Assembly (NCBI RefSeq): GCF_015674855.1
Contig: NZ_JADMLG010000002.1
Span: 1-64,000, forward strand
From: Nocardia bovistercoris
GTDB taxonomy: Bacteria > Actinomycetota > Actinomycetes > Mycobacteriales > Mycobacteriaceae
Length of the DNA: 64,000 nucleotides
Reading direction: 5' to 3'
This document shows, in pieces, positions 24,526-32,858 of the stretch (its first letter is position 1; each line of letters begins with the position of its first letter). The position numbers were made by a program, and so were the translations under genes. The notes under the pieces were generated by a model. That model searched no databases and was not told the DNA's origin. It saw only the letters and a list, made by a program, of their open reading frames with translations.

Positions 24526-25901
24526 GCGGCGCGGCCGCGGCGGGTCCGATCAAGACCGTCCTGATCGCCAATCGCGGCGAGATCGCACTGCGGGTGGTGC
24601 GGGCCTGCCGCGAACTCGGATTGCGAAGTGTCGTGGTGTATTCGACCGCCGACGCCGATTCGCTGCCGGTGCGCGCCGCCGACGACGCGGTGTGCATCGG
24701 GCCGCCGGAACCGGGACGCAGCTATCTGAACATCCCGAACGTTATCGGCGCGGCGCTGCGCAGCGACGCCGACGCCGTGCACCCCGGCTACGGATTCCTT
24801 TCCGAGAGTCCGGATTTCGCCTCGGTGTGCGCCGACGAGGGCCTGATCTTCGTCGGGCCGTCCTCGGAGGTGATGGCGAGTCTCGCCGACAAGGCGGTGA
24901 CCCGCGCGCTCATGACCGACGCGGGCCTGCCGCTGCTGCCCGGCACCACGGCGGCGCTGCGCGACGCGGAGGAGGCCGAGCGGATCGCGGGCGAGATCGG
25001 CTACCCGGTGATCCTGAAGGCCATCGCGGGTGGCGGCGGGCGCGGCATGCGGGTGGTGCGCTACCCCGACGAACTCGCCGACGCCTACCGCCGCACCCAG
25101 GCCGAGGCCGGACTCGCCTTCGGCGACAGCGGCCTGTACGTGGAGCGCTACCTCGAGGGCGCGCGCCATATCGAGGTGCAGATCCTGGCCGACCGGCACG
25201 GCAATGTGATCCATCTCGGCGAGCGCGACTGCACCGTGCAGCGCAGGCATCAGAAGTTGATCGAGGAATCGCCGTCGCCCGCGCTGGACGAGGCGACGCG
25301 GGCCGCGATCGGCGCGGCCGCGGTGGCGGGCGCGCGTTCGGTCGGCTACCAGGGTGCGGGGACGATGGAGTTCCTGCTCGATCCCGACGGCGGGTTCTGG
25401 TTCATGGAGATGAACGCCCGCCTGCAGGTCGAGCATCCGGTGACCGAACTGGTCACGGGGGTGGATCTGGTGGCCGAGCAGTTGCGCGTCGCCCAGGGCG
25501 AGCCGCTGTCGCTGCGGCAATCCGATGTCGTGTTGCGCGGTCACTCGATCGAATGCCGGATCAACGCCGAGGACCCGCGGCGCGATTTCGCCCCGTCGAC
25601 CGGTCGGGTGGAGCGGTTCCGGCCGCCGGGCGGCCCGTGGGTGCGGGTCGACAGCCATCTCGAGGAGGGCATGTCGATCTCGCCGTACTACGACGCCCTG
25701 CTGGCGAAGGTGATCGTGTGGGCCGGTGACCGCGAGGCGGCCATCGACCGGATGCGGCGCGCGCTCGAGGAACTGACGCTGACCGGCCCCGGCCTCACCA
25801 CCTGCGCCGAATTCCTGCGCGACACGATTCTCGGCAACGCCGAATTCCGTTCGGGCGATTTCGATCTCGATTTCGTTCGACTCGTTACCCAAAGGCCATA
25901 G
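24522..25901 (+). CDS. accC: Biotin carboxylase subunit of acetyl-CoA carboxylase
   Basis: A 459-aa ATP-grasp enzyme that carboxylates biotin on the carrier protein. It shows VLIANRGEIALRVVRAC at the N-terminus, the Gly-rich ATP loop AGGGGRGM, and the catalytic region FMEMNARLQVEHPVTE. Length matches stand-alone AccC proteins. It has no fused carrier domain, unlike the AccA-type proteins used in actinobacterial primary metabolism. It ends 1 bp before the motif that precedes the monooxygenase gene. Confidence 0.95.
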   Translation: MSGAAAAGPIKTVLIANRGEIALRVVRACRELGLRSVVVYSTADADSLPVRAADDAVCIGPPEPGRSYLNIPNVIGAALRSDADAVHPGYGFLSESPDFASVCADEGLIFVGPSSEVMASLADKAVTRALMTDAGLPLLPGTTAALRDAEEAERIAGEIGYPVILKAIAGGGGRGMRVVRYPDELADAYRRTQAEAGLAFGDSGLYVERYLEGARHIEVQILADRHGNVIHLGERDCTVQRRHQKLIEESPSPALDEATRAAIGAAAVAGARSVGYQGAGTMEFLLDPDGGFWFMEMNARLQVEHPVTELVTGVDLVAEQLRVAQGEPLSLRQSDVVLRGHSIECRINAEDPRRDFAPSTGRVERFRPPGGPWVRVDSHLEEGMSISPYYDALLAKVIVWAGDREAAIDRMRRALEELTLTGPGLTTCAEFLRDTILGNAEFRSGDFDLDFVRLVTQRP

Positions 25902-25926
25902 TCCGAAAAGTATAGTACTATTCGGA
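25900..25926 (+). promoter_or_regulatory. Operator/promoter candidate before the FAD monooxygenase
   Basis: The sequence AGTCCGAAAAGTATAGT (25900-25916) matches the motif upstream of padR at 16 of 17 positions and contains the same TATAGT. It is extended here into a near-palindrome with arms TCCGAA (25902-25907) and TTCGGA (25921-25926), 10 of 12 arm positions pairing overall. A promoter with this -10 box would put transcription start just before the monooxygenase leader. It suggests that PadR or another regulator controls both genes. Confidence 0.6.
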
Positions 25927-25958
25927 TGGAGAACTCTCTTCCTGCTCTGGAGTGCGCA

Positions 25959-27158
25959 ATGACGACAACGAACGGACGAGTGATCATCCTCGGCGGCGGC
26001 ATCGGCGGCCTGTCCGCGAGCATCGCCCTGCGGAAGGTCGGCATCGACGCGACCGTCTACGAACAAGCGCCTGCCTTCGGCACGGTCGGCGCATCCCTAC
26101 AGGTCTGGGTCAAAGGGATGAAGGCGTTCGCCGAACTCGGCCTCGCCGACGAGATCCGCCGCCGCGGCGCCGAAGTACACCGGCAGCAATTCTTCAACCA
26201 GCACGGCACGCCGCTCTACCACGCGCCGCTGGCGGATCTCGCCCGTACCTACGGGGCGCCGATGCCGGTGATGATCCGCCGCTCGGAGGTGATCGAAACC
26301 CTGTCCACCGCACCCGATCTCGGCCCGGTCGTCTTCGACCACCGAGCCACGAGGATCGACCAGGACGACACCGGCGCCACCGTCACCTTCGAGAACGGGC
26401 GGCGCGAACGCGCCGAACTGGTCATCGCCGCCGACGGCATCAATTCCCGCACCCGCCAGGCGATCCTGCCCGAGGTGAAGATACTCACCGCGGGCTACGT
26501 GATCGTGCATGCCGTCGCACAGCACGAACCGCCGTGCGGCGCCAATAATTTCTCACTGTTCTTCGGACGCGGCACCCGGATCGCGATCAAAGACTGCGGC
26601 AACGACCACATCTTCTGGGCCGCGGCGCTGCGCGATCCGGCGGTCGCCATCGGCGAACCCAACGAACTGGTCAAATACGATCTGCTGCGCCGCTTCTCGG
26701 TATTCCCCGAACCGGTGCACAACCTGATCCGCGCCACCGCCGCGAACGCCATGCTGCACCACGAGGTGCGCGCCCTCGGGCCGATGCCGACCTGGAGCAG
26801 CGGACGTGTCGCCTTCCTCGGCGACTCGGCGCACGCGGTCACGCCGAATCTGGGGCGCGGCGCCAGCGAGGCCATCGTCGACGCCATCGTGCTCGCGCGT
26901 CAGCTGGTTCCGATCGACATGCGCGACCGCGGCGCGCTGGCGGGCGCGCTGGCCGTCTACGAGACCGCGCGGCGGCCGGAAAGCTCGGCGCTACAGAAGG
27001 AATCGTGGAAGATCGGGACGATCTCCTCCTGGCAGGGGTTCGCGGCCACCAAGGCCAGGGATCTGATGATGAAGACCGTCGTCGGCCGCAAGCAGGTCGC
27101 CAAGATCCACGGCGAATTCCAGATCGACGTGCCGTCGCTGACCTCCGCCGCGGTATGA
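25959..27158 (+). CDS. FAD-dependent aromatic-type monooxygenase
   Basis: A 399-aa group A flavoprotein monooxygenase. The FAD-binding fold starts with VIILGGGIGGLSASIAL, and the second flavin motif FLGDSAHAVTPNLGRGASEA is near residue 285. Such enzymes use NAD(P)H and O2 to hydroxylate or epoxidise aromatic rings and conjugated systems. It is the only clear oxidative tailoring enzyme at the right edge of the polyketide cluster. ATG 25959 follows GGAG by 6 nt; an upstream ATG at 25926 is only 10 nt after the -10-like box. Its own operator suggests separate induction. Confidence 0.92.
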   Translation: MTTTNGRVIILGGGIGGLSASIALRKVGIDATVYEQAPAFGTVGASLQVWVKGMKAFAELGLADEIRRRGAEVHRQQFFNQHGTPLYHAPLADLARTYGAPMPVMIRRSEVIETLSTAPDLGPVVFDHRATRIDQDDTGATVTFENGRRERAELVIAADGINSRTRQAILPEVKILTAGYVIVHAVAQHEPPCGANNFSLFFGRGTRIAIKDCGNDHIFWAAALRDPAVAIGEPNELVKYDLLRRFSVFPEPVHNLIRATAANAMLHHEVRALGPMPTWSSGRVAFLGDSAHAVTPNLGRGASEAIVDAIVLARQLVPIDMRDRGALAGALAVYETARRPESSALQKESWKIGTISSWQGFAATKARDLMMKTVVGRKQVAKIHGEFQIDVPSLTSAAV

Positions 27159-27450
27159 CCCGGCCCGCGCTGCGCTCCCGTCCGCCACCGACGACGGAGT
27201 CGGGTGCACGGCGATGTTCCGAACCCACCTCTCGGACCGGGAGTTCGGGCCGAACGGCGCCGCGCCGGACCTCCGCGGGCGGTGCGGGCGCCTGCACCGA
27301 TCGACCGGGCCGCGCCACTTTCGCACCTCCGAGTGACACCGCTGTCGAACCACCGGCGCTGCCGTCGAACCACCGGGTGGCGCTGCTCTCGAACCGTCAC
27401 CACTCCCCGAGACGACGGGGCGCGGCGATACCGCGCAGATCGGAGCCGAC
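27159..27450. other. Intergenic region with three short iterated units
   Basis: No gene is supported here. Units beginning GCTG and containing TCGAACC occur at 27341, 27358 and 27382, spaced 17-24 bp; the first two share GTCGAACCACCGG. They lie upstream of the small ORF and kinase gene and may be regulator sites. Confidence 0.4.
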
Positions 27451-27510
27451 ATGACAACGACCGCACAGTTCGACCTGCCCCTCGTTCGGACCGAGGCGGC
27501 GCCGCGATGA
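27451..27510 (+). CDS. Possible 19-aa leader peptide coupled to the kinase gene
   Basis: A short ORF reading MTTTAQFDLPLVRTEAAPR, with GGAG 5 nt before its ATG. Its stop overlaps the ATG of the histidine kinase (ATGA). It is either a regulatory leader or the leftover end of a lost gene. Good ribosome site and coupling argue it is translated; the peptide itself has no recognisable motif. Confidence 0.4.
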   Translation: MTTTAQFDLPLVRTEAAPR

Positions 27511-28673
27511 GGCATATCGCGGCCGACGTCCTCGACACCTGGCTGCGCGGGCTCGGTCCGCGCGCCAGGTTCACGGTCGCGGCACTCGCCTCGATCGCGG
27601 CCTTCGCCGTGGTCCTCGTCACCCTGCTGGCCGCCACCGAACTGCCCGAACAGCAAGCGCTCGGGCTCGCGGCGGCCCAGGGTGTCGCGCTGTTCGCCGC
27701 TACCAGGGCGCCACTGCTCGGCGTCGGGGTCTCGCTCACCGCGGTCGCCGCCGCCTCGCTCGCGGCCCGCACGGCGGTCTGGCTTGACCCGATGCTCAAC
27801 AGCCACTTCGTCGTCCTCGGCGTGGCCGCCTTCCGCATGCCGGTGCGGCAGGTGGTGATCGCGTGGGTCGCGACGGTCACCCTCGGCTGCGTTCTCGCGC
27901 TGTACCTGCGACCGCACGAATGGCTGGTGCAGCTGCTGCTCGCGACGGTGGTCTCCGGACTGCTGTCGACCACGGTTGTCGCGGTGCGCGCCCTGGCCTC
28001 GACCACCGCGAGCCTGAGCAGGCAGCGCGACGCCGCCGAACGACAACGTCAACGCACCATGCACTGGGAGGAACGCGCCCGCATCGCGCGCGAATTGCAC
28101 GACATCGTCGCCCACCACATGACCGTCATCGCGATCCGGGCCGAGGCCGCGCGCTACCGCGACCCCGACATCACGGCACACACCGTCGCCGAACTCGCCA
28201 CTATCCGCGACAGCGCCACCACCGCGCTCGCCGAAATGCGACACGTCCTCGACGTGCTGCGCAACGGCGATTCCGGGGTGATGCCGCAACCCACCCTCGA
28301 CGACATCGCCGAACTCGTCGAATCCGCGCGCGCCGCGGGCACCCGCATCGACCTGCGCTTCCACGGCGACACCTCGAAAACCCCCGCGGGCGTCGAACTG
28401 TCCGGCTATCGCATCGTGCAGGAGGCGCTGAGCAATGCCATCCGGCACGCGCCCGGCGCACCCGTGCGCATCGAGATCACCGCGACCGGCGAGGCGATCC
28501 GCGTGCACGTGGACAACCCGTTGGCGCCGCGCCCCGTGGCCGCCGCGGGGTCGGGTCACGGGCTGCTCGGCATCCGCGAACGGGTCGCGATGCTGGGCGG
28601 CACCATCGACGTCGGCCCGTCGAACGGGAAATACCTTGTCGCGGCGATACTCCCGATTCCGCGAGAAGCGTGA
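27507..28673 (+). CDS. Sensor histidine kinase, HisKA_3/NarL type (orphan)
   Basis: A 388-aa membrane kinase. The N-terminal half has about five hydrophobic segments with no large sensor loop, so it probably senses signals within the membrane. The phosphoacceptor His lies in IARELHDIVAHHM. The ATPase domain has the N-box in GYRIVQEALSNAIRHA and the Gly-rich GHGLLGIRERVAMLGG. These kinases pair with NarL-type regulators, usually the next gene, but none follows. The only unpaired regulator in the window is at 6852-7526. Confidence 0.92.
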   Translation: MRHIAADVLDTWLRGLGPRARFTVAALASIAAFAVVLVTLLAATELPEQQALGLAAAQGVALFAATRAPLLGVGVSLTAVAAASLAARTAVWLDPMLNSHFVVLGVAAFRMPVRQVVIAWVATVTLGCVLALYLRPHEWLVQLLLATVVSGLLSTTVVAVRALASTTASLSRQRDAAERQRQRTMHWEERARIARELHDIVAHHMTVIAIRAEAARYRDPDITAHTVAELATIRDSATTALAEMRHVLDVLRNGDSGVMPQPTLDDIAELVESARAAGTRIDLRFHGDTSKTPAGVELSGYRIVQEALSNAIRHAPGAPVRIEITATGEAIRVHVDNPLAPRPVAAAGSGHGLLGIRERVAMLGGTIDVGPSNGKYLVAAILPIPREA

Positions 28674-28688
28674 GGCTCGGCCGAACCG

Positions 28689-29381
28689 GTGCGGTCGTTC
28701 GCCGGCTACGATCACGTGGTGGACGACCTATTCGCGATGGACGACGAGCAAGCCCTTGCGTGGGATCTCCGCGAACGGAAATACCGGGCGAACGACTACT
28801 ACGGCGAGGGCCGTCCCGCCGCGATCGACATTCTCGACGGCTCAACCGGCCTGCTCGTCACCGCGCCGCATTCCCTGCACCATTTCCGGCACGGCCGCAA
28901 GAAGCCCGCCGACCGCTACACCGGCAGCTACGCCGAACTGCTGCACGCGGCGCTCGACGCGACGGCCGTCATTCCCACCGGGCCGATCGGGCGCTGGGAG
29001 AACTGGGAGGACCGCGACGATCCCTTCCGGCACGCGCTGGATCGCCTGAGCACACCGTCCACGCTGGTCGTGGACCTGCACGGCATGTCGGACCGGCACG
29101 GCGTGGACGTCTGCCTCGGCCTCGGTCCCGCGCCTACCGCGGCGAGCGAGGAATTGGCGCATCGCCTCGCCGAAGAGCTACACCCCTACCAGGTCTCGAT
29201 CAACACGCCCTTCGCCGCCACTCCGCACTACACGGTGACCGCCTACGTCCAGACGCGCACACCCGCCGACGCCATCCAGATCGAAATGGCGGCCAATATC
29301 CGGAATCCGGTGCTGCATCCGAAAAGATCCGGGGACTTCCTCGGCCGCCTGATCCGCGGCCTGGAGAGATTCCGAACCTGA
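28689..29381 (+). CDS. N-formylglutamate amidohydrolase-like protein
   Basis: A 230-aa protein with motifs of the N-formylglutamate amidohydrolase fold: VTAPHSLHHFRHG (a conserved His cluster around residue 60) and VVDLHGMSDRHGVDV, probable zinc ligands. The canonical enzyme acts in histidine degradation, but no hut genes are nearby and the protein is shorter, so its substrate may differ. The start is uncertain: GTG 28689 is used; GTG 28719 and ATG 28737 are possible. It follows the kinase by 15 bp on the same strand and may share its transcript. Confidence 0.7.
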   Translation: MRSFAGYDHVVDDLFAMDDEQALAWDLRERKYRANDYYGEGRPAAIDILDGSTGLLVTAPHSLHHFRHGRKKPADRYTGSYAELLHAALDATAVIPTGPIGRWENWEDRDDPFRHALDRLSTPSTLVVDLHGMSDRHGVDVCLGLGPAPTAASEELAHRLAEELHPYQVSINTPFAATPHYTVTAYVQTRTPADAIQIEMAANIRNPVLHPKRSGDFLGRLIRGLERFRT

Positions 29382-29390
29382 TCCGCGACG

Positions 29391-30644
29391 TCATCCGGGG
29401 ATGGTGAACACCGTCGACACGTCGGCTCCCACGGTCCGCAATACCTGCCCCGTGAAGGTCGCGGTGCCGACGACCAGTACCGAACCCGTGCCCATGAGTT
29501 CCGGCAGCGCGTCGTCCTCGACCCACGACCACGGCCACGCGCCGGGGTCGGGATACGGCAGGTGGGATCCGCGCATCCGCACGAAATATCGGGCGGTGCC
29601 CACACCGTGCAGTTCGGCCACGAAACCCGCGAAATCCTTGTGCGCCGGAACCGACACTACGATCTTGTCCGGCAACCCGCCGAAACGGTCGGTGGCGAAT
29701 TCCAGCGCGGCAACCAGGCCGTCCCGCGATATGGCGGAGTCGATGACCACCGCGGCGTCTCGATACCGGTGTTCGGACAATCGGCCGGGATAGTTCACGG
29801 TCGCGAGCGTGCGCGCCAGCGCCGCGCTGTCGACGGTCCGCTCGTTCATCGAGCACACCGCGAGACCCGCGCGCACACCGGCGGCGGCATTGCGTCCGCC
29901 GTAACCGGGGGCGAAGGCGGGCTCACCGGAGTCCACCCAGATCGGTTCCGCCCCGACTCGCGCGCACCGCGCCACGACCTCGCGCCGCACTTCCTCGGTC
30001 TGCGGCAGGCTCACCACCGCGCGCGTCGTCTCCGACACCACACCGAGTTTGTCACGGGCGATATCCACGACCGTCGGCCCGAGCACATCCCGATGCTCAT
30101 CGAACACCCGCGTGAGCAGAACCGCGTCCAGGGCGAGCAACGACAATTCGTCACTGCGCCCGCCGATTCCGGCCTCGACAACCAGCACATCGCAGCCACA
30201 CGCCAGCAATGTGTCGATTCCGCCGAGCAGATAAAGACCGCTCGGCGACAGATAGCCTGATTCCGCATCGGGCGCGGGCAGTTCCGCCCGCACCGCGGCG
30301 ATCTTCTCGAGCATCGCGCGATAGGTACCGTGTTCCAGTATTCGCCCGTCGATGCGAATTCGGTCGATATTGTCGGTCACCCCCGGACTCGTGACGGTGC
30401 CAACGGTGAAACCGGCCGCCGCCGCGGTCGCCGACGCGTATATCGCCGCGGTCCCTTTGCCTTTCGACCCAACGACGCCGAGCACCGTCACCGCGCGCGA
30501 ACGCTCGGGCAGCTCCAGAATCCGCGCCACCGCCCCCGCTCGCTCCAGACTTCTGGACGAGACCCGCCGGAGTCCGGACCATTCCTCGAAAATCGCCCGC
30601 TGCTCGAGGTCTTTCAAGCCACCGTCCACGGCGGAAATGTACAC
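29391..30644 (-). CDS. Mur-ligase/folylpolyglutamate synthase-like protein
   Basis: A protein of about 417 aa with the ATP-binding loop VVGSKGKGTAA, which closely matches FolC-type ligases, and a central-domain motif VVEAGIGGRSDE. Such enzymes couple ATP hydrolysis to amide-bond formation with an amino acid. This is probably not the housekeeping FolC: it lacks a dihydrofolate-binding FolC N-terminus and has divergent C-terminal sequence. GTG 30644 is chosen where the family-like N-terminus begins; the frame stays open to 30908 but runs through a tandem repeat. It is convergent with the amidohydrolase-like gene. Confidence 0.7.
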   Translation of the reverse strand: MYISAVDGGLKDLEQRAIFEEWSGLRRVSSRSLERAGAVARILELPERSRAVTVLGVVGSKGKGTAAIYASATAAAAGFTVGTVTSPGVTDNIDRIRIDGRILEHGTYRAMLEKIAAVRAELPAPDAESGYLSPSGLYLLGGIDTLLACGCDVLVVEAGIGGRSDELSLLALDAVLLTRVFDEHRDVLGPTVVDIARDKLGVVSETTRAVVSLPQTEEVRREVVARCARVGAEPIWVDSGEPAFAPGYGGRNAAAGVRAGLAVCSMNERTVDSAALARTLATVNYPGRLSEHRYRDAAVVIDSAISRDGLVAALEFATDRFGGLPDKIVVSVPAHKDFAGFVAELHGVGTARYFVRMRGSHLPYPDPGAWPWSWVEDDALPELMGTGSVLVVGTATFTGQVLRTVGADVSTVFTIPG

Positions 30645-30660
30645 GTCGCGAATCCGCGCC

Positions 30661-30729
30661 GACGCGAACGTCGTGTCTGTGCCGACGCGAGCGTCGTATC
30701 TGCGCCCACGCCAGCGTCGTATCTGCGGT
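30661..30729. repeat. Three tandem 23-bp units
   Basis: Units at 30661-30683, 30684-30706 and 30707-30729 share the core CGTCGTxTCTGYG. Since 23 is not a multiple of 3, they do not encode a repeated peptide. They end 17 bp upstream of the proposed start of the Mur-ligase-like gene, so they sit where operator or iteron sites would be expected. Confidence 0.7.
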
Positions 30730-30926
30730 GCGGCATTTCGTCGAGCCTCTGCCCGCGAGACCGCCATCGACAGGCTGCGGCGCGTGGTGATCACCGCCCT
30801 CCGCATCCCCGAACGCACACCATCACCACCTCGACGGGCCCTCAGCGCGTCGACGGTCGTCGCAGCGAGCGGCGCCAGCAGTGGCCTCGGCACCATCCCG
30901 CCGAGCACCGCCTGCTGATACCGGGT

Positions 30927-31514
30927 CTACCCGCCGTCGATCTGGTCGGCGCTGTTGAGCAGCTGCGCCGCGATCCGGCAGGCGTCACCGCCGGTCAGTT
31001 CGGTGGCGATGGCCTGCACGATCATCTCCAGGCACACCTGACGCTCACCGTCGGAGTCGAGCGCGGTGACCCGCACCGCGATCGCGAGACCGCTGGCGAA
31101 CGCGTCGGGTTGCCGCACCACCATGAATGGCCCGCGATGGCGCACACCAGCGGCGTCGGTTTCGCGATCGAGTTGCCCGTGGCCGAGACACCACGCCGGG
31201 CAGTCGCCGTCGGCGGGCGCGAGCCGCAGGTCGGCGCCGACCATCAGGATCTGCGCCACCTGCCGCGCCTCGACGCCCGTCATCTCGACCGTGAGCCCGT
31301 TCGGGTCGACCAGTCCGATCGTGCTGTGCCGCCTGCGCCCGCGATCGTGGGCCACCACCTGCGTCCAGATGCGACGTGCCGGTTCGGATTCGGGAATGTC
31401 CTCGAGATCGACGGCGAGTTCCGCGCCGTAGTGCACGCCGCCGTCCCCCGCATCCTCCGGTATCGGCTCGCGGTGGTCGACGCACCAGGACGGACAGGAA
31501 AAGACAACGGCCAC
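30927..31514 (-). CDS. DUF6907-like protein with two CPxWC motifs
   Basis: A 195-aa protein with two near-repeated segments, CPSWCVDH near the N-terminus and CPAWCLGH about 100 residues later. Each is followed by acidic beta-rich sequence, suggesting duplicated small metal-binding units. This fits a family common in actinobacteria (DUF6907, from memory) of unknown function. GTG 31514 follows GGGGAG by 5 nt; a TTG at 31529 is less likely. Downstream it is followed by the ligase-like gene on the same strand after a 282-bp gap. Confidence 0.7.
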   Translation of the reverse strand: MAVVFSCPSWCVDHREPIPEDAGDGGVHYGAELAVDLEDIPESEPARRIWTQVVAHDRGRRRHSTIGLVDPNGLTVEMTGVEARQVAQILMVGADLRLAPADGDCPAWCLGHGQLDRETDAAGVRHRGPFMVVRQPDAFASGLAIAVRVTALDSDGERQVCLEMIVQAIATELTGGDACRIAAQLLNSADQIDGG

Positions 31515-31788
31515 AACGACTCCCCACAAGTCACCCGAACTCCGGACCTCCCCTGACCAGGGTCCGCCACTTCACTGTAGCGCCTGTGCACCGCCCCGCA
31601 CCCACGACACCCCGCCGAATGTCGTTTCCGGCGTGGAAAGTTCGCCGAGAAGTCGCCACCGGAGGTCATCCGGAACGGCCGTGCCCATCCGCGCGGACGC
31701 GGTGGTTCCGTTCGGTAGCTCGTCCCGCGAAAGCCGCTGTCGCGGAATGCTTCCGTGGGCCGCGAGAGTTCGAGAACCGACCCGGAAC
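31515..31788. other. Intergenic stretch without a supported gene
   Basis: This 274-bp stretch separates the CPxWC gene from the reductase gene on the same strand. I see no ORF with a ribosome site, no clear hairpin with a T-run and no obvious repeat. Confidence 0.3.
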
Positions 31789-32598
31789 TCAGCCGAGGTC
31801 GAACGGCCCTTTCTGGATCACGGCGGCGAGCTGGCCGAGATCGATGCCGAGGTCGGACGTTGCCGACACGCAGGCCGCGACGTCCTTGCGCAGGAAGGGT
31901 CCCGCGACCTTCTCGAACTTGTCGAATCCGCCCATGCGGCGGATCGAATCCGCGGCGTAGCTGCGGGCACTGGCCTCCGACAGCACGTGCAGCAGCTGGT
32001 CGTCGGCGATGCCGAGTTCGCGTCCCACCTCGGCCGCCACCGCGACCAGTTGCGCGTTCGCGGCGAACAACGCGTTGTTCACCAGTTTCACGCCGAGTGC
32101 GCTGCCGAGCGCACCGGTGGCGATGATCGAGGCGGAATAGGCGGCGAGCACCGGCCGCACACTTTCCACGGCCTCGGGCGGGCCGCCGAGCAGCACGGTC
32201 AGTTTCCCGGCCGCGATGTCCTCGGCCGAGCCACTGACCGGCCCGTCGAGCAGGGTGGGGCCGTCGGGGCGCAGCGCGGCCAGATCCTTGATCGTGGAGA
32301 CGGTTCCTGTGGTGTGCGAGACGATCACCGCGTCGGGTCGCGCGGCCGCGAGCAGGCCGTCGTCACCGCCGAGCACCTCGACCAGTTGGCTGTCGGAGAA
32401 CAGGCAGGCGATCACGATATCGCTCGCGGCGGCGGCCTCGGCGGCGGAGTCGACCACTTCCGCGCCCGCGTCGCGCAACCGGTCGCGCACCTCTGCCCGC
32501 CGCGCGAAGACCACGGTCCGGTATCCGGCCCCGACGAGCCGCAGCACCATCGGCTCGCCCATCTGACCGGCTCCGACGAATCCGACGACCTGCGACAT
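31789..32598 (-). CDS. 3-hydroxyisobutyrate dehydrogenase-family oxidoreductase
   Basis: A 269-aa NAD(P)-dependent beta-hydroxyacid dehydrogenase. The Rossmann motif VGFVGAGQMGEPM is at the N-terminus, the substrate-binding DGPVSGSAEDIAAGKL is near residue 115, and the catalytic-Lys helix GVKLVNNALFAANAQL is near 165. Such enzymes oxidise small 3-hydroxyacids or reduce semialdehydes. ATG 32598 follows AGGAG by 7 nt; the open frame extends to 32847 without similarity. No operon partner is evident. Confidence 0.92.
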   Translation of the reverse strand: MSQVVGFVGAGQMGEPMVLRLVGAGYRTVVFARRAEVRDRLRDAGAEVVDSAAEAAAASDIVIACLFSDSQLVEVLGGDDGLLAAARPDAVIVSHTTGTVSTIKDLAALRPDGPTLLDGPVSGSAEDIAAGKLTVLLGGPPEAVESVRPVLAAYSASIIATGALGSALGVKLVNNALFAANAQLVAVAAEVGRELGIADDQLLHVLSEASARSYAADSIRRMGGFDKFEKVAGPFLRKDVAACVSATSDLGIDLGQLAAVIQKGPFDLG

Positions 32599-32858
32599 CC
32601 GCGCACTCCTCACTCGCAGCCCGCCCACCCCACGGTCCCGACCAGCGGTCGTTCGGAGGTGAACAGATAACCATCCAGTAATGGCAACTGTAACAGTGCG
32701 GTCCGGTATCGCGCAGAGACTTCGACCCAAGCGGCGCAGACCGAACCAGCCCGCGGGGGCCCGACGCCCCAGCGCGTCGAACCGCGACACGCCGTATGTA
32801 GCCGGGCAATAGCGACAATGTCGAGTCGAACCGCAACCCCGGTCCACAATCGTGTGCT

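Noticed and set aside
22337..26066. Two ~575-codon minus-strand frames opposite the acetyl-CoA carboxylase genes
   Set aside because: Composition is Arg/His/Gly/Val-rich without domains; the plus strand has complete AccDA, AccB and AccC motifs with coupled starts.
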